Positions 10,856-21,399 of a stretch of 48,109 bases of DNA are shown here, piece by piece. The stretch covers positions 94,252,784 to 94,300,892 of the forward strand of contig JBOZIK010000001.1 in the NCBI GenBank assembly GCA_051453625.1, given 5' to 3'. Made by a program: the position numbers and the translations under genes. The notes beneath the pieces are model-generated. The model was not told the origin of the DNA and ran no database searches. It worked only from the letters and a program-made list of their open reading frames with translations. Within the stretch, counting starts at the first letter, position 1; the number at the start of each line of letters is the position of its first letter. Origin of the DNA: Welwitschia mirabilis. Lineage: Eukaryota; Gnetophyta; Gnetopsida; Welwitschiales.

Positions 10856-11530
10856 GCTTTTTATGTTGAGATGGTTATGGATGATTCTCTCGGTGAAGGT
10901 ATTAGAAGCTCTACTAACTTTATTAAGGCTGCATTTCATCTCTTAAACATCCATCTAGTTCATGCTAGGGATGAAGTTATCAACATTAAATATTTCCCCT
11001 TCTCTTGACATCCCTTTAATGAACTCCTTAAAAGTTATATTCTCTATGATGTATTCATTGACCTTGTATTTGCATTCTGACAAAGCAAGCTAAGTGATAT
11101 TGTTTGTTAAAGTTGCAATTGTCTTGCTAATATCAATGGTGATAGTGCTTTTCTAGCTGAGCTTCTAATTAATATCTGTAATTAGATCCATTTTAGCATA
11201 GTGGATGTCTCTAAAAGACTTTAACTCTTTGGCTATTAAGAATTTGCAGGACATAGATCTTATGAAAGTGATGCTAATACTCATTATATGGAGTAAAAAT
11301 GATATCCTCGTAGTTGTTATTTTGAATTATTACTGGTAGGTAACTTACGATAGCCAAATCAAACTCTTTAGCAACACCATTAGCTAATACTATGAGCATA
11401 AGCACCATGCCTAGTCTGGGATACATGATGAAATCATACACCTTTATTAGTGCTTGTAGGGTATGGTGCACTATGAAGCCCATTTGGTGGGATGATGGCC
11501 TTAGTAATAAGCCTTTGAACATAAACTACA
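10856..11530 (-). pseudogene. Cytochrome P450 gene fragment (A-type, CYP71-like), N-terminal half
   Basis: On the minus strand, 11522 onward translates to a membrane-anchored plant P450 from just after the proline-rich hinge (SSHQMG, like the family's GNLHQLG). It continues through YEDIIFTPYNEY, where the conserved Trp is a TAG stop, then HHFHKIYVLQILNSQRVK, matching the helix C region (YWRxxRKxxxxELLSxxRV). After a frameshift it continues RDIHYAKMDLI, IDISKTIATLTNNI, ENITFKEFI, FNVDNFIPSMN and FTERII, matching helices up to F/G. This covers roughly residues 35-240 of about 500. The I-helix, ExxR and heme-binding Cys regions are absent, so it is non-functional. It lies inside LTR element A, 860 bases from its PBS, which suggests capture of a host gene piece. 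The family call is firm; the clan is inferred from a few motifs. Confidence 0.75.
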
Positions 11531-12391
11531 TCTTTAAAAGATGAGTTCTGGGAAAATCTAGTTGATGTAGTTCTATACAAATGCATCACGTTAATTTCGT
11601 GATGTCCTCAAATGTATTTTTAAAGGTACCTCCTCGTTAGTGATTTAAAAGAGAAGATAGGAATATGGCTTATCAAATGACATAGCCGAATAGTAGTAAT
11701 AACATCATCTCTCTATACACATCCACAATGTCTATAAGAAATAGAGGTTTCAAGAAATTCTTTAAAGAACTGCTAATGACTCTCATCTCCCATTTGATCC
11801 TTTGTATTCTTCTTAGTACATCGTTTCATCTTCTTATATCTTTGTGATAATTGTTTAACCTTTTCACCTTTACTTAGCTTCCTCTTTCATAGGGCAGTTA
11901 AATCACAAACCAATGATGATAGCTAGATCTGACTTATGGATGGTAGTTTTCTTAGTCATCATTGGTGTAAATGTAGCAGACTCACCATAGTTTTATATCT
12001 GTTCTTGAAAGGAAAACATATTAGCAACAAATTTGCACTAGATTCACTAAGATTTGCAAATAGTGGAAATTAAATGAAGAAACATAATCATGATAAGATG
12101 CAAGTGAAATATTTACATCCAAAGACAGGTGATTCTCGAATGCCACTAATCATGTAATTTAAGAACCATATTAAATTTTCTATAGTTTGATTAATTTCAC
12201 TGAGTTCTCCTCACTTAAGGCGTTTCCATGGCTCTACACATTGTTCCTCAAATATTCTCTTTACTAATCATGTTGTTATCTCCCTTCCTTGATCTTTTAT
12301 GAAACCCTTCTCTTTATATTTCTAACAAGCATCTTCACAACCTAGAATCTAATTGCTTTACAACAACTATGCTTAGGGGAATCATAAGCTG
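11531..12391 (-). other. Element A leader region, unassigned
   Basis: Between PBS and P450 fragment. Short basic stretches appear on the minus strand (for example QLSQRYKKMKR near 11840), but no family is recognisable. Confidence 0.35.
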
Positions 12392-12403
12392 GCTATGATA
12401 CTA
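12392..12403 (-). other. Primer-binding site of A (tRNA-Met, decayed)
   Basis: TAGTATCATAGC on the minus strand matches TGGTATCAGAGC at 10 of 12 positions and starts three bases after the LTR end TACATTACA. Confidence 0.65.
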
Positions 12404-13542
12404 GATTGTAATGTACTAAATTTTAACCCAAAACTATGAATGTTACTTAATGAGATGTTCTTAATGTTTCTTATCATGATTATGCACTAAATTAAAATTT
12501 AATCATGTTTTAAAGAAAATCTCAATCTAATACTAAATTATGATTATAAGGAGGTAATTACAGTATGATAATAACATGATAAAGAACAAGTTAAATTTAA
12601 AATAGTTTCATAAATAAATAGAAGAGTTATAATGTTTATAAAACATTCATAAAAATTTACAATAATATTACTTTTGCACATATTACAACTGCTAATACAT
12701 AAGCATAAAATAAGTAGCAAAAGTATCCAAATCCATCAGCAACAAGCACTTCTTTCTCAATGACTCGAATCTATGCTAGTATCTAAACTTGCACATATAA
12801 TATGGTATGAGAATTGTAAAATCATCACAATCCCCAGTACGGTCCATTATAAGGTATGGAATGATAAGGAGTTTCTCAAGTAAAGAAGAAATAATAAGAC
12901 AAAATCAAGAATGATCAAGGCTCCAATTTGAATTTATCTTCTTTTAATATTACTTCATAATATATTCCAGTAATCCAATTGCACATAATCTAGGAGGTAC
13001 AATTGGTAAATTGGCCACATTTTTCCTATTCATCCTGGAAGTTCATTTCCATGGCCTCAGGAATCCCTTCAGAGAGCATCTTTCTCTGAATTGCCTTGGT
13101 CAGTTTTAGTTTCCTTATTTAAAAATCATCAATTAAGGTCGATAACCAAATAAAATTAAGTCAATAACTATTTACAACACTTAAACAAGATGGATAGGTT
13201 TGCAATGCAAAGTACCTAAGATAACACTAACATGAGTGTATGCAAACTCATCAATACATAAGAACAATCTTACAAGAAATTCATAGATATTAAAATCATT
13301 CAAAAATAAAGACTACTTGAGACACAAAGGTAGGGACCATGCAAGAATGTAAAAGAAACACCAAGCACCATAAAAGAATGAAATGAAAGTCATAAGATCA
13401 TACTCAAATAAAAACAAAGATTTGAAGACTCTGAAGATTTCAAGTTCTAAGATTCCAAGGCTTATCCAAGATCCAAGATTAAGATGACAAGATTTGATAG
13501 TCAAAACTTTTCCAAGATGTGAAATATGAGAAGAGAAAGGTC

Positions 13543-13552
13543 CTATTTATAG
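13543..13552 (-). promoter_or_regulatory. TATA box of element A LTR
   Basis: CTATAAATAG on the minus strand, about 45 bases downstream of the GAAGTGGTG array. Confidence 0.6.
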
Positions 13553-13593
13553 TAGAAAGTATAGGATATGAAGAGGCACCATGGTAAGAGAGT

Positions 13594-13680
13594 GATGGAA
13601 GTGGTGTGGTGGAAGTGGTAGAGGTAGATATGATGGAGGTAACAGAAGTGGTGGAAGTAATGTGCTAGAAGTGGTGGAAA
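13594..13680 (-). repeat. U3 array of GAAGTGGT repeats in A
   Basis: GAAGTGGT begins at 13598, 13612, 13645 and 13668 on the plus strand, with degenerate copies between. The 3' LTR (1-30) shows only two units before joining the shared flank, so the array length differs between the two LTRs. Confidence 0.65.
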
Positions 13681-14041
13681 TTCTGTAACCCTTGTCAGGC
13701 CACTAGGTGCATTAATATAATAATAAACAATAATTCTCCACATATAAATTAAAATAAATCTCATAAGAAGTAATTTCTAAAACCACATAAAAGCTATTTT
13801 TCATTTAAAATAAATAAATAAAAGTGTAATAGTTACAATGATTAAATCACTAAAAATTTTCAATAAGGCAATAATAAGATTGCTACAACATGTGAAGAAT
13901 TATTACATAAATTTTTCTCAATAAAATTACACCATTAGAAATTTAAAATAAATACATGCAATAATTAAATCAGCTTCAAGATTTATAATATTAAGAATTA
14001 TTTAGATTCTTGAATCCTAAAAGTCTAGATGTGATACTACA

Positions 14042-15925
14042 ACTATTGCAAACCCATGTAAACTTTTATTTTATACTATCTACTTACTAGTTTTTAGATA
14101 GATTTGAGATTTGTTTTATGCATGAATATCATCTTATTGTTGCACAAAGCATAGACTTTAGACCATCCATATCTTATTAGACTGATCATTAGTAGTGCAA
14201 TTATTTTAGTGCTATACATTAATCTCATATGTTATAAGAAATCATTAGCTAAATTTAGTGAAAGTAGAGAATACTAGTGACACCAGGTAAGGGCACAAGA
14301 AGAAGGACTTCATAAATTCATATATCATTTTCCACTACTACTCATAGCTCTTTCTCAGTGAAAAAGGACTAAAGGTAATTAAAAAAATAATTGGCAAAAT
14401 TGAAAGAAATCTTCTAAGTCTAAAGAAGCATAGAATCATAGCAAGTGAAGTTGATGCACTAGTGAAGAGTTGGGAGCCCATGAGGACTCCCACATGATTA
14501 GACTTAGAGGAGGAGTCATAGTAAGAGGAGGAAGTAGAATCTTCAGCTTCATTTAGCATAAGGTATGATGCACGTAGGGCAGTAGACAATAAGTCCTCAA
14601 AGAAGTCTTCTAAAGATGAGGAATTGGCTCAAGGGGAGTAACAGACTCCCGTAAAGGCATATGTGCAGGGGGAGCTACAGGCACCAGGTTCTTTTCAGCA
14701 AAGGTGATCACTGCAGGAGATAGAGTCTAAGAGCTTAGATGCTCAACCTCTTGTCTTTCATCGTTTACATTGCAACACCACTATCTGTCATCCTACATAG
14801 CCATCATTAGCTCATTTTGTAATTCAGTCACCACCACCTGCATCTTCTCACCTCTAGTTCATCCATCATTACCACATCCTTTACACTTAGAGTCTATTTA
14901 GGTAGAACCATTTTCATCCTTTTAGCTAACACCCATCTTCGTAGAGATTGCCATCACCACTTTCTTTTGAACTTCTATTACTTCTCAAATGTATCAACAT
15001 ATGAGAAGACAAATCTTTGAAGGCCTTGGTGAGACATGATAGCACTCCTGTAGCAAGAGCCACATGCCACCCCTCTCTTCATCATCATCATACATGCAGC
15101 CAACTTGCACCACCCATGATAGCGACGAAATGACAAAGAAGGTCAAGGTGAATGTTACTCAAGTGATTTATCTCTTAATGACTAGAGCCCTCCATTGATG
15201 TCTAAAAAGGGGGAGAACTATGTGGTAAATTAATAGTAGATCAGTTGGACACTATAGATTCTAGGTTGAGAACATTTTATTAGGTTTGGAGCTCTTGATT
15301 ATAAGATCTTAAATTAAATCCATAAGTGTCATTATTTGTATTGATAATTCCTCCTTGATGCTTTAGCATACATTCATGTTATTTAACACTTTCTTAATAT
15401 CATGATTGTTAATACATGTCTTATATTTAGTACATTTATCATTCTTAATCTTATACTTTTATTAACACACTTTTAAATATATAATACTCTAATTATTTAG
15501 TGATTTCAATATTTTCATATGATGATAGCAAAATTACCATAAGTTATGCTATAGTGTTGGTACACATTTCAATCTCATGCTCGAATACATGGTACTTTAT
15601 CACTTATATATTTCATTTGAAAAATGTCAAATATTTTGTGCTTTACTTTTTTACATGCATATTTTAATGGTAAACATCACGGTTTATCATCTTCTTTTAT
15701 GTATTTTGCTATTTGCTTAAATGGCTATAATATGTATTTTTTTCTCCTAGTTCTTCAAGTAGTACATATCAAAGAGTTTTACTTATTATCAAATGGCCTA
15801 TATTATGATTATTACATCTATTAATTGTGTGTATTTCTTTGGAAGATAACATGTCTGATTTGAATTGTTTAAGATAAGTTTGCACTAATGATATTTACCA
15901 AGTTTTGGACATCATCAAAAAGGGG
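14042..15925 (+). pseudogene. 3' end of a copia-like element (E, upstream copy) with ORF remnant
   Basis: One plus-strand frame around 14340-14700 has a coding look despite stops: KKIIGKIERNLLSLKKHR, SEVDALVKSWEPMRTP, an acidic LDLEEES..EEEVESSA stretch, then a Pro/Ser-rich part (QSPPPASSHL). Around 15203 lies ATGTCTAAAAAGGGGGAG, a motif often found near the end of extra ORFs in large copia elements. The region ends in a polypurine tract beside the LTR at 15931, so it reads as the tail of an element whose front was separated by element A. Protein identity is unknown. Confidence 0.35.
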
Positions 15926-15930
15926 GATAT
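15917..15930 (+). other. Polypurine tract before LTR of E
   Basis: AAAAAGGGGGATAT, followed by TATTGG. It matches the usual copia arrangement of a G-run, GAT and TGTTGG, with decay. Confidence 0.7.
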
Positions 15931-16116
15931 TATTGGAAAATATACTTTTGATAATTCCACTTGTCAAACATTTTGTGTCATTATGTAGATAGATTATTAT
16001 AGGTAAATGAGACCTTAATGGATACTAGATTATGATGGATCTTCAGAGACAACATCTCACAAAAAGGATCAGATGCTAAATAGTAAAATTAATTATTTTA
16101 AGATGTATAGAAAATT

Positions 16117-16468
16117 GGAGATGTCTCAAGTGAAGACGTTTAGAAATTTGAATACATTTTGCATGTACTAGAAAACAAGTGACAGGCTAAAATATGACTA
16201 CCATATTCAAGACAACTGAACTTAGAGTTAAACATAACACAAATGAAGATATCTACATACTTGAAGATGTCTATACTGAGATAAAATAGGTAATAGAGTT
16301 AATTTAGTTTTTTGACTAATATCTTATGCTTTAGATGAGTTATGAACTTGAACATTATGGATTCATGATCAAGAAGGTCCAAGGATACTACAATACAAAT
16401 TTCATCAAAATCTGGACAAGTTAATTAAACACATCTATAAAAGTGAAGATGTTTGGAGTGAAGACATC
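16117..16468 (+). repeat. U3 doublets of TGAAGAYRTC in E
   Basis: Three pairs: 16117/16131, 16244/16262 and 16444/16459, each pair spaced 14-18 bases start to start. The family consensus approaches GAAGACGTCT, with the palindromic core GACGTC. Confidence 0.55.
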
Positions 16469-16616
16469 TATAAAATTCAAAATGTTTTGAACTAAAGTTC
16501 ATGTTGATTAAAAGCCAAGTTATGCATCCAAAACATAGACATAAGCTATCTCTTACACAATGGTTACAAAATCAAACAGCTACCTTTCAAGCTCAAATGA
16601 TTAGATCTTCTTCAAC

Positions 16617-16627
16617 CCTATAAATTA
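16617..16627 (+). promoter_or_regulatory. TATA box of E LTR
   Basis: CCTATAAATTA, about 150 bases downstream of the last GAAGAC doublet. Confidence 0.55.
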
Positions 16628-17046
16628 AAGAATAACTTTTGGCACTTCATTGAATCAATCAAATATACAGATCTTCAAAAGCAAGAGTTAATGGAACCTC
16701 TTATGAAGAAATCAAAGGATTCATTAATAAGGAGCTAATATTGTTTTTATCGCTTAGACTTGGATCTTCATTACTTCATTCTTCATTCATACTTGTGATA
16801 ATAACAATAATTCCAAGAAGTTCAAATACTCATTAAAGTAATATCTTCAGGCTTGTTGTTATGTTGTATTTTTGGTTATTCATTGTGGACTATCTTATTA
16901 TTAAATATTATTATATAGTTCATTTCTTGAATTTAAAATACTTTATAAGGCAACCCTTGTAGGGGTGTGCATTTGTTATTATGCTTTTAGGCACTTGTTA
17001 CATTAAGGTTATTGGTTAGCTAGAAAACAATTATTTTCTTATAGTA

Positions 17047-17294
17047 GAGAGAGTGTTGTCTTGCAAGGAGATTGTCACTATTGTAAAGGTTTGTGGTGTG
17101 CCTGTGAAAACCACTGTTCTCTTGTGGAATAGAGAGTGTTGCCTTATGAGGAGATTTTCATTGTTGTAAAGTTTCATGGTGCACCTATAAAAACCACTAT
17201 TCCCTTGAGAGGGAGAGAGTGTCGCCTTGCGAGGAGACTATCATTTGATGTAAGGTTAAGGATGTGCAAAAAAAACCACTATTTTCTTATAGGC
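17047..17294 (+). repeat. Tandem triplication, 82-84 base unit, in R-U5 of E
   Basis: Three diverged units starting near 17047, 17129 and 17213. Each runs from GAGAGAGTGT through a GAGGAGA segment to AAACCACT. The second LTR end (18748) begins inside the third unit. Confidence 0.75.
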
Positions 17295-17471
17295 CAAAAA
17301 TATCTAGAGGTGTGAGTAGAAGCTATCCTCTGTATGTGGATGTACATGAGTTGGGGAACCACATTATCTTGGTAAGATTTCTCATTGTGCATTTTTATTT
17401 CATTAATTGGTTTTTAATTTTATTTGATGAAACTAATTCACCCCTCCCTACTGAGTTCAAATCAATCCTCA

Positions 17472-18647
17472 GAAAGAATCTAAGAAGAAGGAATATTTCT
17501 TCATTGGATAGGATAATAATGAGGATGTAGCTGAAGTAAAAACATTTGATGACAAAAGTACTCATCTGTCTTACATGATCATTGTGCATATCCAAAAGAA
17601 TAACGAAGAAGAAAAAGAAGAATCTAAATTAGAAAGTAAAGGTAAAACATGTATGTAACTTAAAGACAAGTATGATTTAATTTTTTAAGAGTTCAATAAG
17701 TTACAAAACATATGTTCTAAAATGACAAAATTCTTCATTCTCATGAATTAGCATATGAACAAGAAAAAGGTTCTTGTAATATATTATCATATGAGAACTT
17801 AGCTCTTAAAGATGAGATTAGTAAGCTAATGTATGAATTAAAAAAATATTAGATAGGAACTTATTCATACAATTAGAATAAATGAGAAGTTTACCTAAGA
17901 AGAGGAAACCTTAAACACCATTTTTAGACAATGTAGAAGTCCAAATAATAAAAGTGGCTTAGGCAACAATGAAGCCTCCTTTAGTACTTTAGCATCTTTA
18001 TTCAACAAATGGAACTATAAGTCAAGATATGAGCATTTAGTTTATATCAATAACATTACTTATTATTATTGCTATAAATGTGGTCATTATTAGTTTAATT
18101 ATCCATTAAATTCAACACCAGATATTACACTAATAGTGTCAAAAGGCCAAGAAGTATGGTACACCATCTTATGCAGGCTAAATCAAAGAAGATATATGCC
18201 TAAGATAAAAGATGTTTTTTTTGTAGAATGATTGAAACATAATTTTTTAAGTGTTATTCAGTTATGTGATGGAAAATTTGTTGTTACTTTTACTAGATAT
18301 GGTTGTGTTATCAAAGAATATAACTCACATAAGGTATTATTTTATAGAGTTATAAAATCTAATGTCTATATCACTACCTTGTATGATATTTATAACAAGA
18401 AAACCAAGTGTCTATTAAGCACTACAAGTAAAACAAAGCTATGACACAAGAAGATTAGACATGTGAACAAAGATTTACTAAAAATCTTGTTTTCAAAAAA
18501 TATGATAAGAGAACTTCCTAAGTTATAAATCTTTGATGATCAAATTTCTAAGGCATGCTAGAAAGAAAAGCAAATAAGGATAAGATTTGGTAAGAAAATA
18601 TCTATTAATACTAAACATCTCTTAGATATTTTGCATGTTAATATTAT
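17472..18647 (+). pseudogene. Copia gag C-terminus and GAG-pre-integrase remnant (E)
   Basis: Directly after the LTR end the sequence already encodes the hydrophilic, Glu/Lys-rich C-terminal part of a copia gag (near 17530-17700); PBS and gag N-terminus are missing. A half zinc knuckle YYCYKCGHY is at about 18067-18093. Then the GAG-pre-integrase domain (18225-18647) is easily recognised: LKHNFLSVIQLCDGKF, SNVYITTLYDI, the HVNKDLLKILFSKNM stretch, RELPKL and the integrase entry (ACXKEKQIRIRFGKK). The protease is deleted. Stops and frameshifts are frequent. The frame runs into the gap at 18648. Confidence 0.75.
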
Positions 18648-18747
18648 NNNNNNNNNNNNNNNNNNNNNNNNNNNNNNNNNNNNNNNNNNNNNNNNNNNNN
18701 NNNNNNNNNNNNNNNNNNNNNNNNNNNNNNNNNNNNNNNNNNNNNNN
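18648..18747. other. Assembly gap (100 N placeholder)
   Basis: Exactly 100 N between the integrase entry of E and a second LTR end. Integrase core, RT and RNase H may be missing here, or truly deleted. Confidence 0.9.
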
Positions 18748-18989
18748 GGAGACTATCATTTGATGTAAGGTTGATGGTATGCCAGAAAACCACTATTTTC
18801 TTATAGGTTAAGAATATCCAGAGGTGTGAGTAGAAGCTATCCTCTGTGCATGGATGTACCTAGGTTGGGAAACCACATTATTACATAAGGTGTTTTGATT
18901 GTGCATTTTCATATAATTTTGTTATTAGTTTTAATTTTTATTTAGTGGAACTCATTCATTCATCCTTTATGATATTTAGTCAATCCTCA
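18748..18989 (+). repeat. Second LTR end of E (3' LTR, truncated by gap)
   Basis: Collinear with 17233-17471 and stops at the same terminal CAATCCTCA, which defines the LTR border. Confidence 0.75.
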
Positions 18990-20084
18990 TATTTTAAAGA
19001 AATTATCAGCAAGTTGCAATTAGAGTTTAGTTTTTTAAGTTCTTTCAAATCTAATTCTTTGGGTGTATCACACAGAAGTAATTTTACACTAACTCCTAAG
19101 TCTAATAGGTCCTATTTTAAGTGTTTGTCTCTAATTATGATGGAAATTGTGGGGTAACTAGATTCTTTGCAATTAGGTAAAAATTGGTTTTAGATTATTA
19201 TGCTAATCTGTTCTATTAGAAAAGCCTTATTTTAATGTTCATTCACTTATTTACTGTTCACATGTCTTTAAGAAATTTTGCATAAAAGAGTATTTGTTTG
19301 ATGGCTTCTAGGAGGGGCATGTTCATTTTAATTATTTTGAAGATTTCTAAATCCTTTAACTATTTTCTAGATATATTTTTCTTTCTTAATTATTATGAAA
19401 ATGGTAAAGGCTCTTCCTAAGTGGATACAGGATTTTTAATTTTCTTTTTTATCCTCTTTTTCTTATTTTTCTTCATAGGTGTGTTTTCCTCATCCATTTG
19501 CTCTTGTTCTACTTATTTTTTTTTTTCACTCCTAAGATGTACAGCCTTAGTTCATTCAATACGGCTAATCTTTATTACTACTACAATTTTGACTTCACTA
19601 GGATTTGATTTTAGATTCATTAGGAGTTTATCACACTCACGATGGTGTAGGGATGAGAGGATGTTGGTGGTAATCTGTTGAAGCTATTGGATGTTTTATT
19701 AAAGCTTACTTAAGATAAAATAATTCTACCTATTAGTTTGTTAGTAGTCATGGTTAATTTGGGCTTTAGTTTCATAAATTTTGTTAGTGTTTCTTCTAAT
19801 GGATTAGATAAAGAAAGTTAGCAATTTAATGATGAGAAATGGTGGAACGACTTGTATTAGGTTAAAGATGAAGGGTAAAAATGGGAAGATGAAGGAAAGA
19901 AATTTCTAGGCTGATTAGTAGAAACCTAGTTATGGTTGTTTTCTTATCTTCAAGAGAAGTTTAAATGTTTCCTCCACCCGAAGTCATAGGTATTTGAGTA
20001 TAGGTTATTTTTTTAATTCTACTAATGCTATCCTACTACATTAACCTATTTATTAATATGTTTTAAAAAAAAGGGTATGGAAGC
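18990..20084. other. Unassigned AT-rich stretch between E and C
   Basis: No protein family recognised. The longest frame (19421-19681, 86 aa) begins with a Phe/Leu-rich stretch from T-rich DNA and has no other support. Confidence 0.4.
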
Positions 20085-20913
20085 TATTAAGGTTTTCTTT
20101 TAATTCCTAGTCATCCTTCCTATGGAGATAGCATTAGTAAGATGTTCCAGATGAAATTCCCATAAAGCTATGTATGCCATTTACAATGTGAACACTTTAC
20201 ATTAAAAAATTAAGTTCTAACTTTTCTTTAAATTCTTAACCTTAAGCTAAATAATTATTAAAATAATAGTAATACAGATTTTCTACTATAACAAAGACTA
20301 TTATACTAGTCTTACTTCATTGCAAATAAATAGATAGATCAAACCTATAGAGCTATTAATAATAAAGTACATCAAATGAATAGAAATTTATATTCCACTA
20401 GGCTCCTATGATTGTATTTGATGAAATCTAGCCACTCACTTCTTTGAATTCAAGAACTTGTTAGAAAACAAAATAGAATAGAGTAAAAATAGAGCATCAC
20501 AGAAATAATAGAATATAAAACAAGGATATGAATCCTTGAAATGAGGATTCTTATCAACTAGTCCTTTCCTATCATCTAAGAAGTGTTAAAAGATCCAAAA
20601 CGATTACATCATGGTCGTATCCCTTTAAAACCATCAGGCTTCAACAAATAAAATGGGCTGAACTCATGGTTAATCACTGTCTATCGTGTTCTACAGTCAA
20701 ACTACTTTTAGATAAGTTTTGAATAACTTTTACATATGTAAGTCCCATTTAAAACAGTAAATGATAAAGAGATATTAAATATTTAATTTTAGTACATAGA
20801 AGTAAAATATATGGTTTACTAACCTGCTTCTAAATAACATCAAAACATCTAAAAATAATATCATAATTAAATGCAAAACAAATATAAAAAGTATAGCAAA
20901 CTAAGATCTAACA
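20085..20913 (-). repeat. 3' LTR of element C
   Basis: Collinear over its whole length with 34742-35555. On the minus strand it begins TGTTAGATCTTAG. Substitutions and small indels are frequent, pointing to an old insertion. Confidence 0.85.
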
Positions 20914-20935
20914 CAACCCTTTACCTCTCTCTTGA
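20914..20935 (-). other. Polypurine tract of element C
   Basis: The minus strand reads AGAGAGAGGTAAAGGGTTG directly before the LTR start. Confidence 0.6.
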
Positions 20936-21399
20936 TAGCCCCTGTAAAGTCATCTTTCAAGACTCATGAAATTTAATAGTTGATCTACACTAAATTAATA
21001 ATTGGAAGTGCTGTCAATCTGACTTGTGTTAAGAGAATGAATTTCCTCCTTTAGTGCTGCGATTTCAGCAACTATCATCCTTTTAATTAACCTGACTTGA
21101 TGATCAAATAGTTTTGTATAATAATTCACAGAGCATTTAACCTATGTTAAGTCTTTAATTAAAACATTTTGTAGCTCTTTAATCTCCTTGAGTTGTTCTG
21201 TAATTAGTATTAACTACTAACAACTTGACTTAATCTACTGTTGCTATCTTGAGAGTAGTGTCTTTTTTTATACTATCTAGATTGAGTCCAAATACCTCAA
21301 ACAAGGGGTCATTCAAATTATAAATTTGTAAGTACTATACTCCTTATGGATTGCTAAGATTTTGATATTGTAAAATCTTGTTAATTAGGCAAAGGAAAA

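Larger units (their letters stand above)
1..14041 (-). mobile_element. LTR retrotransposon A, nested, left end outside window
   Basis: The segments at 1-385 and about 13598-14041 are clear copies of each other in the same orientation, and the copy at 12407-14041 ends beside a decayed tRNA-Met primer-binding site. Read on the minus strand, the 5' LTR starts TGTAGTATCACATCTAGAC and ends TACATTACA; a purine-rich tract precedes the left copy. The interior (386-12406, of which 2712-10336 is inserted element B) shows no gag or pol that I recognise, only a P450 fragment near the PBS. It may be a non-autonomous, large coding-poor derivative. The superfamily is uncertain; LTR and PBS style are compatible with Ty3/gypsy. 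Confidence 0.65.
12407..14041 (-). repeat. 5' LTR of element A
   Basis: Bounded by TGTAGTATCACATC at 14041 and TACATTACA at 12407 on the minus strand, followed by the PBS. Its right part is repeated at 1-385. It carries a purine-rich array and a TATA box, giving roughly 490 bases of U3 and over 1.1 kb of R-U5. Confidence 0.7.
15931..17471 (+). repeat. LTR of copia-like element E
   Basis: Starts TATTGGAAAATATAC (a decayed TG) and ends TCAATCCTCA. The end is set by homology with 18748-18989, which stops at the same CA. Contains doublets of GAAGAYRTYT, a TATA box and an 83-base tandem triplication near its 3' side. About 1541 bases. Confidence 0.7.

Noticed and set aside
13543-13764. 73-aa ORF with His/Tyr-rich sequence
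   Set aside because: It overlaps the LTR TATA box and the purine array of element A; the composition follows from the repeat.
14338-14589. 83-aa minus-strand ORF with Ser-rich and hydrophobic parts
   Set aside because: Antisense to a plus-strand coding-like frame that fits the element context better.
17264-17530. 88-aa ORF starting MQKKPLFSY
   Set aside because: Lies in the LTR U5 of E and runs over the LTR border; its counterpart at 18748-18989 is not open.
19421-19681. 86-aa ORF with a hydrophobic start, possible small membrane protein
   Set aside because: The hydrophobic run comes from T-rich DNA; no family, promoter or second copy supports it.
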